Shown here in pieces: positions 57,209-64,000 of a stretch of 64,000 nt of DNA. The stretch's first letter is position 1. Each line of letters starts with the position of its first letter. Position numbers and translations under genes: made by a program. Under the pieces are notes generated by a model. That model saw nothing but the letters and a program-made list of their open reading frames with translations, had not been told where the DNA came from and did no database searches. Source of the DNA: Pseudomonadota bacterium (GTDB lineage: Bacteria; Desulfobacterota; Syntrophia; Syntrophales; UBA8958); contig JASGUC010000027.1 of assembly GCA_030057915.1 (NCBI GenBank), forward strand, positions 58,705 through 122,704, written 5' to 3'.

Positions 57209-59167
57209 TCACTCCTTGGCCACAAGCATGAGCCTGTCGCCGATCGCCACCTTGTCCCCCCGGGAGACATAGACCTCCGACACCTTGCCGCTTATCTCCG
57301 CGGTGATGTTGTTGAGCATCTTCATGGCCTCCAGGACGATGAGGACCCGTCCCTGGGCTACCTCGTCCCCTTGCGCCACGGAGATGTCGTTCACCGTCCC
57401 GGTGAGATGAGAACGGATATCCCCGGTTTTCCAGGCCGCATCGATTTCCTTGGGGGACATGACGGTCTTCTTCCGCTGCTTGCCCCCTTCTTCCTGCTCC
57501 TGTTCCGTAACGATGGGCTCCGGGTGATGATCGATGATCAGAAAGGTCGCCGTATCTCCCGATTTCGTCTTACGTTGGGGGCCTATTTCCACGGAGTGAA
57601 GCTTGCCCTCCGCATCGGGGATGTCGAACTTCTCCCCGAGGTTGAAACCTCCCTTACGGAACCAGATTCGCGGCGAGAGCACCCAGGTCTTGCCGTAGGT
57701 CGCCTCGAACTTGAAGAAGTCCACCGCGTCGTTGGGATGCTGGAGGTAGAGCGTCAGCTCGTCGTCCGTCGCGTCCCTTCCCAGACGGCGCTGCAAGATC
57801 TTCCTCTCCACCTCCAGGTCCACGTCCTCGATCTTCTGGTAGCATGTATCGCATTCCACGATCCGCTTCCAGTCCGGTCCGAAGACGGCGCGATAGATGT
57901 CGTCGCCGGGCATGTAAAAGGGAAGGTCGCCGTAGCGTCCCAGCATGAGGTTCTTCAGGTCGTCATTGGCATCCTTGTACCGCTCCCCCTTCAGCACGTT
58001 GTTCACCGCCGTCGTCCAGAGGATCTGCGACCCCGGCGTCACGCTCCACCAGTTGCCCAGCTCCACCTGCACCCGGGGAAGCTCCTTCTGGAGAATCTCG
58101 GGCATCCTCTGGAGGAATCCGCCCTTGACGGCCTGCTCGAAACTCGATCCGGTGGCGCCGCCAGGAAGCTTGTGGATCTGCGCCGTGGGATCGAAGCCCA
58201 GGAACTGGGATTCGAAATCCCGGTAGTATTCCCGTTCCGGACGGAGCTTGTTGGAGGTGTCGATGATGGCCTGACGGTCCAGCCCCGGGGCCTGATAGCC
58301 GTAATCCGCCAGGATGTCCACCACGGACAGAAGCGGGGGAGGTCCATAGAAGCCCGTAAAGGCATGATCGCTGGCGTCCACGATCTTCGCGCCGTTGATC
58401 GTCGCCGCCACTATCCGGCCGATGTCCTCGCCGTCCGTATTGTGCCCGTGATAATGGATGATGAGGTCCGGATACCGGTCATGGATGGCCCGAACCAGTT
58501 CGCCGATCCGCTTCGACGTCCCCAGACCCCCGTGATTCTTGATGCACAGCAGGATGTCCTCCCCTGTAACCTCCAGGATCTCCCCCACCTTGCGCACATA
58601 GTAGGCATCCGTATGCTCCGGACCGGTGGAGAAGCAAATCGAGGGTTCCAGGATGCAGCCCGCGGCCTTCACCTCCTCGAACACCGGCACCATGTTGGGG
58701 ATATGGTTGAGAAAATCGAATACCCGCCAAACGTGGACATAGCGGGCAAAGGCGCGCACCGTCATCCGGATCACGTTGTCGGGATAGGGTCGATAACCGA
58801 AGAGATTGATCCCCCGACAGAGGGTCTGGAACATCGTGTCGGGCATCCGCTCTCCAAGAACCTGCAGCTTCTCCAGAGGATTGATCTGTTTGCGCAGCAT
58901 GTCCACATGGACGGAGGCGCCCCCGGTAATCTCCAGGGAGAAGAAACCCGCCCGGTTACGTTCCTCCGCCACGAGGAGCTGGGTATGGGGCATGATCCGG
59001 TTCTTGAAATCGGACTGGGAAAGGTCGCGCTCCGTGTTGGTCACATAATAACCCGGTTGCCTCTTTATCTTGTCCAGGACGTATTTCACGCCCTTCTCCC
59101 TCAATTCCCGGGGGGTGATGCGCGCCTCGCCTTCCCGGTAAAGTTCTTTTTTCCTCGTCTTTTTCAT
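57209..59167 (-). CDS. Biotin-dependent carboxyltransferase (pyruvate carboxylase subunit B-like), divergent
   Basis: 652 residues. HMGL-like TIM-barrel carboxyltransferase domain at about 40-320 with [14 protein letters not shown] in place of the usual TLRDAHQS, metal ligands in [11 protein letters not shown], and the candidate carboxylated Lys in [11 protein letters not shown], where PycB/OadA proteins have KDMAG. A PYC/OADA conserved domain follows ([20 protein letters not shown]), then a linker and a C-terminal biotinyl domain with Lys616 in LEAMKML. With accC 24 nt upstream it should form a two-subunit carboxylase. Pyruvate is the likeliest acceptor, but the altered motif leaves substrate open. 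Confidence 0.82.
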   Translation of the reverse strand: MKKTRKKELYREGEARITPRELREKGVKYVLDKIKRQPGYYVTNTERDLSQSDFKNRIMPHTQLLVAEERNRAGFFSLEITGGASVHVDMLRKQINPLEKLQVLGERMPDTMFQTLCRGINLFGYRPYPDNVIRMTVRAFARYVHVWRVFDFLNHIPNMVPVFEEVKAAGCILEPSICFSTGPEHTDAYYVRKVGEILEVTGEDILLCIKNHGGLGTSKRIGELVRAIHDRYPDLIIHYHGHNTDGEDIGRIVAATINGAKIVDASDHAFTGFYGPPPLLSVVDILADYGYQAPGLDRQAIIDTSNKLRPEREYYRDFESQFLGFDPTAQIHKLPGGATGSSFEQAVKGGFLQRMPEILQKELPRVQVELGNWWSVTPGSQILWTTAVNNVLKGERYKDANDDLKNLMLGRYGDLPFYMPGDDIYRAVFGPDWKRIVECDTCYQKIEDVDLEVERKILQRRLGRDATDDELTLYLQHPNDAVDFFKFEATYGKTWVLSPRIWFRKGGFNLGEKFDIPDAEGKLHSVEIGPQRKTKSGDTATFLIIDHHPEPIVTEQEQEEGGKQRKKTVMSPKEIDAAWKTGDIRSHLTGTVNDISVAQGDEVAQGRVLIVLEAMKMLNNITAEISGKVSEVYVSRGDKVAIGDRLMLVAKE

Positions 59168-59191
59168 GTTCTCTTACTCTCGTGCAGCGAT

Positions 59192-60652
59192 TCAATAGGC
59201 ATGACGGTTGATCTTACGGGCGTGAATCTCCGCAATCAGCCTCGACAGTTTGGCGATTTCCCGCTCGGCCTCCGGATAATCGAATATCTCCGGATGGGTT
59301 TCTATATATCCCGTGTCGAACCTGCCGGCCCGAAAATCCTTCTCGTCGCAGATGGCCAGATAGAAGGGAATGGTGGTCTTGGGCCCGACGATGATGAATC
59401 CGCGGAGGGAGCGCTTCAGGCGCTGGAGCGTCTGCTCCCAGTTGTACCCCCTGATGGTCATCTTCACGAGGAGGGAGTCGTAATCCGTGGGGATGCGGTA
59501 TCCCTGATAAACGGCCCCATCCAATCGCACCCCCGGACCTCCCGGAGACTGATAGACCTCCACCCGCTTCCCTCCTTCGGGCATGAAGTTGTTCTTGGGG
59601 TCCTCGGCGTTGATGCGGACCTGCACCGCCTTGCCGTGGAGGTGAATACGTTCCTTCGGGATATCCAGGACCGCCCCTTCGGCAATGCGGATCTGCTCCC
59701 GGACGATGTCGATCCCCGTCAACTCCTCGGTAACGGTGTGCTCCACCTGGAGGCGGGTGTTCATCTCCATGAACCAGAATTCGTTGGTCCGGGCATCCAC
59801 CAGAAATTCCACGGTGCCGGCGTTTATATAACCCGCCTCCCGGGCCGCCTTGACGGCGCAGTCGTACATGGCCTCCAGGACGTCCTCGGGAAGTTCCGCC
59901 GGGGCGATCTCCAGGAGTTTTTGGTGGCGGCGCTGAATCGAACAATCCCGGGAGCCCAGATGCATGATATTGCCGTGTTTGTCTGCGAGGATCTGGATCT
60001 CCACATGGCGGGGGCACTCGATGCATTTTTCCATGTAGATTCGGTCGTCCTTGAAGGCCGACAGGGATTCGGAACGGGCCAGGGGAAGCTGCGCCATGAG
60101 ATCCGCTTCATCCCTGACCTTGCGGATCCCCCGACCGCCGCCTCCGCAGGAGGCCTTGAGCATGACGGGATAGCCGCAGGCGCGGGCGAAGGTGAAGGCC
60201 TCGTTCACCCCGTCGCCTCCCTTGAGGATATCGGCGGTGCCGGGAATGAAGGGTATCCCCGCTCGTTCCATGATGCTCCGGGCCACGACCTTGTTGCCGA
60301 GATCGCGGATGACCTCCGGAGGCGGACCGATGAAGGCGATCCCCGCCTTCTCGCAAGCGGCGGAAAAATCCGGGTTTTCGGCGAGGAATCCATAGCCGGG
60401 GTGAATGGCGTCGGCCCCGGTCTTCCGGGCCGCCCAGATGATCCTGTCGATGTCGAGATAGTCCTTGCGGGGACCTTCTCCGATCAGGACGGCTTCGTTG
60501 GCCTGGCGGACATAATAGGCATCCGCATCCGCCTGTTCGTAAACGACCACGACATCCAGGGACATCTCCTGGGCCGTGCGCATGATCCGCAGGGCAATCT
60601 CGCCGCGGTTGGCGATGAGCACTTTGCCGATCTTCCTGTTTCCTTTCGTCAT
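59192..60652 (-). CDS. Biotin carboxylase subunit
   Basis: ATP-grasp enzyme that carboxylates biotin on the partner subunit. 486 residues: KVLIANRGEIALRIMRTA, HPGYGFLAEN, glycine-rich loop KASCGGGGRGIRKV, MEMNTRLQVEHTVTE and the C-terminal lid region. AccC-like; the neighbour shows it serves a PycB-type carboxyltransferase rather than, or as well as, acetyl-CoA carboxylase. Good AAGGAAGG site before ATG 60652. Confidence 0.93.
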   Translation of the reverse strand: MTKGNRKIGKVLIANRGEIALRIMRTAQEMSLDVVVVYEQADADAYYVRQANEAVLIGEGPRKDYLDIDRIIWAARKTGADAIHPGYGFLAENPDFSAACEKAGIAFIGPPPEVIRDLGNKVVARSIMERAGIPFIPGTADILKGGDGVNEAFTFARACGYPVMLKASCGGGGRGIRKVRDEADLMAQLPLARSESLSAFKDDRIYMEKCIECPRHVEIQILADKHGNIMHLGSRDCSIQRRHQKLLEIAPAELPEDVLEAMYDCAVKAAREAGYINAGTVEFLVDARTNEFWFMEMNTRLQVEHTVTEELTGIDIVREQIRIAEGAVLDIPKERIHLHGKAVQVRINAEDPKNNFMPEGGKRVEVYQSPGGPGVRLDGAVYQGYRIPTDYDSLLVKMTIRGYNWEQTLQRLKRSLRGFIIVGPKTTIPFYLAICDEKDFRAGRFDTGYIETHPEIFDYPEAEREIAKLSRLIAEIHARKINRHAY

Positions 60653-60700
60653 CGGGGCACCTTCCTTGAGGGGAGTTGCATTATTCGGTGTAAGTTGGCC

Positions 60701-60729
60701 TTTATACTTATTGCCGGAATTTCTGTCAA
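60701..60729 (-). promoter_or_regulatory. Sigma70 promoter for accC-carboxyltransferase-secA-argJ
   Basis: Minus strand TTGACA, 17 nt, TATAAA (11 of 12 consensus), about 50 nt before the biotin carboxylase ATG. Confidence 0.72.
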
Positions 60730-60834
60730 CATCATTATTGTAGCCGAAAATTGTCTTGACAGCGCGGGAATTGTTAAGTTAAGCAGCTCGATCACAGTGC
60801 CAATCCCACCATTGCGTCATAGAAAGGAGAAGTC

Positions 60835-62922
60835 ATGGCCAAATATGACTCCAAGTCATTGAGAAACGTCGTAATCGTCGGACACGGATCGACGGGAAAG
60901 ACATCCCTGGGCGAATCCTGCCTCTACGTCTCCGGTAAGACGGACCGCCTCGGGCGGGTTGACGAGGGGACCTCCAGCCTGGATTACGAGCCGGAGGAGC
61001 AAAAGAAGCGGATTTCCATAAGCGCCGCCGTGACCTCCGTGGATTGGCGGAAATGCAAGATCAACATCATCGACACCCCCGGCGATTCCAACTTCTCCTT
61101 TGACACCCAGAGCTGCCTCCGGATCGGCGACGCGGCGATCATATTGATCGACGCCGTGGGCGGGGTGGAGTTTCAGACCCAGAAGGTCTGGGAGTATGCC
61201 GATTTATACCGTCTTCCCCGCCTGGTCTTCATCAACCGCATGGATCGGGAACGGGCCGATTTCCAGACCGCCATGGGCGACATCAAGGAAAAGATGGACG
61301 TCAAGGTAACGCCCATCTGCCTCCCCATCGGTGCTCACGATGCCTTTCGGGGAGTGATCGATCTGATGACCATGCAGGCGCTGATATACGACGACTTGAA
61401 GGGGACCTTCAAGACCGCCGACATCCCCGCGGAGATGAAGGAAGAGGCGCGGAAATGGCGGGAGACCATGGTGGAGGACATCGCCGAGTCCGACGAGGCG
61501 ATGATGGATAAGTATCTCGACGCCGGCGAATTGTCCGATGAAGAGCTGAGCGACGGCCTCAAATCCGGGGTTCGCAATGGGACGATCATCCCCGTTGCAT
61601 GTGGTTCCGCCCTGAAGAACATCGGTACGGGCCTGCTGCTGGATATGATCGTCCGCTACCTACCCTCTCCGGTGGACCGCGGTCCGGTGACGGGAAGGAA
61701 GCCGGATGGGGACGAGGAGGAGTCGCGCCTCCCCGAGGAAAGCGCCCCCTTCTCCGCCTTGGTATTCAAGACCATCGCCGATCCCTACGCCGGCCGGCTT
61801 ACCCTCTTCCGGGTCTATTCCGGCGTCCTGACCCCCGAAGCGGGGATGTACAACGCCTCCCGAAAGCTCTCCGAACGCTTTGGCAATATCTTCTTCCTCG
61901 AAGGCAAGACCCAGAAGCCTACGGAAATGGTGATCCCGGGCGACATCGCCGCCTTCGCCAAACTCAAGGAGACCGGCACCGGCGACACCATCTGCAACGA
62001 AAAGAACCCGATCATCTTCGAGAAGGTGACGCCGCCGCCCACGATCATGTCCTTCGCCATCGAACCCAAGAGCCGGGGCGACGAAGACAAGATCGTCTCC
62101 TCCATCAACCGCCTCATCGAGGAAGACCCGACCATGCGCTTTCACCGGGATGACCAGACCAAGGAGATGATCATCTCCGGCATGGGGCAGATCCACATCG
62201 AGGTCGCCGTGGAAAAGATGCGACGGAAGTTCGGCGTGGAGGTCAATCTGAAAACCCCCAAGGTTCCCTACAAGGAGACCATCAAGGGCAAGACGAACGT
62301 CCAGGGCAAGTACAAGAAGCAGTCCGGCGGCCGGGGCCAGTACGGGGACTGCTGGCTCGATATCGAGCCCCTCCCCCGGGGCGCCGGCTTCGAGTTCCAC
62401 GACAAGATCGTGGGTGGCGTCATCCCCCAGCAGTACCGTCCGGCGGTGGAGAAGGGCATCGTCAAGGCGATGGAGGAAGGGGTCCTGGCGGGCTATCCCG
62501 TGGTGGATTTCAAGGTATCCCTGGTGGACGGCACCTACCACACCGTGGATTCCTCCGAAATGGCCTTCATGATCGCCGGGTCCATGGGCTTCAAGAAGGG
62601 CGTGCTGGCCTGCCAGCCCGTGCTGCTGGAACCGATCGTCAACATCTTCATCGAGATACCCGACGAGTACATGGGCGACGTCATCGGCGATCTCAACGGC
62701 CGTCGGGGCCGCGTTCAGGGCATGGATTCCAAGGGATCGCACCAGATCATCAAGGGCCAGGTTCCCCTGGCGGAAATCCTGAAATACGCCCCCGATCTCC
62801 GCTCCATGACCAGCGGCCGCGGGACCTTCACCTACGAGCACTCCCATTACGAGGAGGCGCCGGCCCATATCGCCGAGAAGATCATCGCCGAGGCGAAGAA
62901 GAAGGAAGAAGGGGAGAAATAG
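60835..62922 (+). CDS. Elongation factor G-like GTPase
   Basis: 695 residues with the five-domain EF-G layout. The G1 loop is GHGSTGKTSL instead of the canonical GHIDAGKTT, G3 is DTPGD and G4 NRMD; domain IV contains GGRGQYGDCWLDIEPL and YRPAVEKGIVKAMEEG. These changes place it in the EF-G-like (second EF-G) group, not the housekeeping fusA of the str operon. Role may be in ribosome recycling or stress translation. AAGGAGA before ATG 60835; a TTGACA at 60756 with poor -10 may drive it. The neighbour accC is divergent. Confidence 0.88.
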   Translation: MAKYDSKSLRNVVIVGHGSTGKTSLGESCLYVSGKTDRLGRVDEGTSSLDYEPEEQKKRISISAAVTSVDWRKCKINIIDTPGDSNFSFDTQSCLRIGDAAIILIDAVGGVEFQTQKVWEYADLYRLPRLVFINRMDRERADFQTAMGDIKEKMDVKVTPICLPIGAHDAFRGVIDLMTMQALIYDDLKGTFKTADIPAEMKEEARKWRETMVEDIAESDEAMMDKYLDAGELSDEELSDGLKSGVRNGTIIPVACGSALKNIGTGLLLDMIVRYLPSPVDRGPVTGRKPDGDEEESRLPEESAPFSALVFKTIADPYAGRLTLFRVYSGVLTPEAGMYNASRKLSERFGNIFFLEGKTQKPTEMVIPGDIAAFAKLKETGTGDTICNEKNPIIFEKVTPPPTIMSFAIEPKSRGDEDKIVSSINRLIEEDPTMRFHRDDQTKEMIISGMGQIHIEVAVEKMRRKFGVEVNLKTPKVPYKETIKGKTNVQGKYKKQSGGRGQYGDCWLDIEPLPRGAGFEFHDKIVGGVIPQQYRPAVEKGIVKAMEEGVLAGYPVVDFKVSLVDGTYHTVDSSEMAFMIAGSMGFKKGVLACQPVLLEPIVNIFIEIPDEYMGDVIGDLNGRRGRVQGMDSKGSHQIIKGQVPLAEILKYAPDLRSMTSGRGTFTYEHSHYEEAPAHIAEKIIAEAKKKEEGEK

Positions 62923-62932
62923 GAACCGGGGC

Positions 62933-62979
62933 AGAGGGATCTTAGGATTTCTCGTCGCTTCGCTCCTTCGAAATGACGT
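62933..62979. repeat. Interspersed palindromic repeat unit
   Basis: GATCTTAGGATTTCTCGTCG and CGCTCCTTCGAAATGACG, the same unit as in the 23.3 and 53.2 kb cassettes, directly after the EF-G-like gene. Confidence 0.75.
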
Positions 62980-62988
62980 TTTCGTGTT

Positions 62989-63180
62989 AGCTCGTAGCTC
63001 GTAGCTCACAGCTCGCAGCTCGCAGCTCGGAGTTCGTAGCTCGGAGTTCGTAGCTCGGAGTTCGTAGCTCACAGCTCGGAGTTCGTAGCTCGGAGTTCGT
63101 AGCTCGGAGTTGATAGGTTATATCTTTTTTCCTATGAACTATGAACTAAGACCTATGACCTATGACCTATCAGCTTTCAG
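62989..63180. repeat. Two-armed heptamer repeat, copy 3 (longest)
   Basis: Eighteen consecutive heptamers at 62989-63114 (AGCTCGT, AGCTCGG, AGTTCGT, AGCTCAC variants, with a 14-bp higher-order AGCTCGGAGTTCGT), then an AT-rich spacer. Six heptamers CTATGAA/CTATGAC at 63132-63173 follow, ending ATCAGCTTTCAG. Right-arm units are approximate reverse complements of left-arm units. Confidence 0.88.
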
Positions 63181-63220
63181 ACGAGGACCCTTTTTCGGCC
63201 CCGCACGGGGGTTTTGACAG

Positions 63221-63718
63221 GTGTCTATCTTGATCAGAGCAGCCGTCGTCACCGTGAGCGACAAGGGATCGCAAGGACTCAGGGAGGACCGCAGCGGCCC
63301 GGAAGTGGCCGGATTCCTGAGAGATCGGCAGATCGAGGTCGCCTCCGTAACCATCGTTCCCGACGAGGCGGAGGCCATCAGCGCCGCGCTCCGGGAACTG
63401 GCGGATGTCTGGCGCGTCGATCTCGTCGTCACCACCGGGGGCACCGGCGTCACCCCCCGTGACGTAACCCCCGAGGCCACCCGAGCCGTTCTCGACCGGG
63501 AAATCCCCGGCATGGGGGAAGCCATGCGCCAGGCCAGCATGGCCGTCACCCCGCATGCCATGATCTCCCGGGGGCTGGCGGGGATCCGCGGTCAAACCCT
63601 CATCGTCAATCTCCCCGGCAGCCCGAAAGGGGCGCGGGAGAACCTGGCGGCGGTCATGCCGGCCATCCCCCACGCCATAGAAAAGATCAGAGGCAGCGAC
63701 ACGGATTGCGCCGTTTGA
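63221..63718 (+). CDS. Molybdenum cofactor biosynthesis protein MogA/MoaB
   Basis: Adenylylates molybdopterin before metal insertion. 165 residues: VVTVSDKGSQGLREDRSGP, VVTTGGTGVTPRDVTPEAT, EIPGMGEAMRQAS, RGLAGIRGQTLIVNLPGSPKGA, all family hallmarks. Start ambiguous: GTG 63221, or TTG 63230, which has AGGTG better spaced. The last 58 bp lie within a 63-bp direct repeat that recurs 156 bp downstream. Confidence 0.92.
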   Translation: MSILIRAAVVTVSDKGSQGLREDRSGPEVAGFLRDRQIEVASVTIVPDEAEAISAALRELADVWRVDLVVTTGGTGVTPRDVTPEATRAVLDREIPGMGEAMRQASMAVTPHAMISRGLAGIRGQTLIVNLPGSPKGARENLAAVMPAIPHAIEKIRGSDTDCAV

Positions 63719-63720
63719 AA
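63658..63720. repeat. 63-bp direct repeat, unit 1 (3' end of mogA)
   Basis: Begins GCCGGCCATCCCCCACGCC and ends GCGCCGTTTGAAA, covering the last codons and stop of the MogA/MoaB gene. Identical to 63814-63876. Confidence 0.95.
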
Positions 63721-63813
63721 GATCCGGTCCTCCCCGCCGCCAAAAACGCCCCTATTTCTTCTCCCAGCCGCCGCGGTCGTTTTGTATCCACCATCCGGCC
63801 TGAGACTTTTCCC

Positions 63814-63876
63814 GCCGGCCATCCCCCACGCCATAGAAAAGATCAGAGGCAGCGACACGGATTGCGCCGTTTGAAA
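63814..63876. repeat. 63-bp direct repeat, unit 2 (non-coding duplicate)
   Basis: Perfect duplicate of 63658-63720 at an offset of 156 bp. No upstream part of mogA accompanies it. The 93 bp between the units contain no recognised feature. Confidence 0.95.
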
Positions 63877-64000
63877 CGGATGTTCCAGGCAGAAAATTTA
63901 CAATATCTTGATTATATTGAGGAATGTGTTTTTAGGGGGCGATTATGTAGTCACTAATTTATATTTATAAAGAAAAATAATGCTTGACAATCAGCTTGTA
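63877..64000 (+). other. AT-rich right edge with a short ORF and a -35-like box
   Basis: Base composition drops sharply in AT-rich direction after the second 63-bp repeat. ATG 63880 opens a 25-codon frame (MFQAENLQYLDYIEECVFRG...) ending at 63957, possibly a gene remnant. TTGACA at 63984-63989 may be the -35 box of a gene beyond the window. Confidence 0.3.

Noticed and set aside
56924..60862. A 1312-codon open frame on the plus strand across secA, carboxyltransferase and accC
   Set aside because: It is exactly antisense to three well-conserved genes. GC-rich codon use leaves the opposite frame free of stops, and the translation has no recognisable domain.
62989..63180. Heptamer array as a CRISPR
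   Set aside because: Units are 7 bp and contiguous, without unique spacers, and there are no cas genes.
63706..63957. 83-codon plus-strand frame after mogA
   Set aside because: It runs through the duplicated mogA end out of frame; only the final 25 codons after 63880 might be of interest.

Overview
This 64 kb window is a GC-rich (about 60%), densely packed stretch of bacterial core genome. It is most likely from a deltaproteobacterium (Desulfobacterota), and probably a Syntrophus/Smithella-type anaerobe. Four things point that way: the order tRNA-Val, thrS, infC, rpmI, rplT, pheS, pheT, ihfA, merR; a PxxKW cysteine-rich small protein; a mannose-type PTS IID/HPr/EI remnant; and heptamer hairpin arrays with 'TTTCGACCGAAGGGAGAAAT'-type repeats in the gaps. 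The taxonomic call is inference, since no rRNA gene is present. I see no prophage, CRISPR array, transposase or plasmid function.

Layout. 1-4.7 kb (minus): PTS IID, HPr, EI, then PlsB, which runs off the left edge. 4.9-5.2 kb (plus): PxxKW protein. 5.2-12.9 kb (minus): tRNA-Val and the translation operon thrS-infC-rpmI-rplT-pheS-pheT-ihfA-merR. 12.9-16.1 kb (minus): rsmI, a small acidic protein, a GNA1162-type lipoprotein, a FecR-domain protein and pgsA. 16.2-19.9 kb (plus): UDP-xylose synthase, an L-2-hydroxyglutarate oxidase-like flavoprotein and UDP-glucose dehydrogenase, behind a good sigma70 promoter. 20.1-22.9 kb (minus): rnhA, a four-tRNA cluster (Arg-His-Arg-Lys) and a secreted ASH/DUF5648 protein. 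23.1-28.5 kb (plus): dprA-topA-trmFO. 28.5-29.3 kb (minus): a crotonase. 29.6-33.0 kb (plus): a 1076-residue hybrid histidine kinase. 33.1-41.8 kb (minus): tRNA-Pro, rdgB, an amidase, rel, proS, ispG, aspC and coaD. 41.7-49.6 kb (minus): rsmD, asd, pssA, psd, tsaB, rseP, dxr, cdsA and uppS. 49.7-52.5 kb (minus): frr, pyrH, tsf, rpsB. 53.5-60.7 kb (minus): accC, a biotin carboxyltransferase, secA and argJ. 60.8-63.7 kb (plus): an EF-G-like GTPase and a MogA/MoaB protein.

The genes are linked by function. rpsB-tsf-pyrH-frr-uppS-cdsA-dxr-rseP is the classical translation, lipid-carrier and envelope series. psd-pssA, pgsA, cdsA and plsB together cover most phospholipid synthesis. ispG and dxr belong to the MEP isoprenoid pathway that feeds uppS. 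Many starts overlap the preceding stop (ATGA, GTGA or TGATG), which indicates translational coupling.

The least ordinary content lies between the genes. A 105-bp MITE-like element occurs twice. Each copy has about 14-bp terminal inverted repeats and a 9-bp target duplication, and an unoccupied version of one target lies 80 bp away. Two ~335-bp cassettes are bounded by the same 14-bp inverted repeat. Three two-armed heptamer arrays could fold as hairpins. There is also a perfect 63-bp duplication of the 3' end of mogA. Among genes, the points of most interest are an infC that seems to start at AUC, a PTS IID without IIC/IIB/IIA, and a carboxyltransferase with an altered active-site motif.
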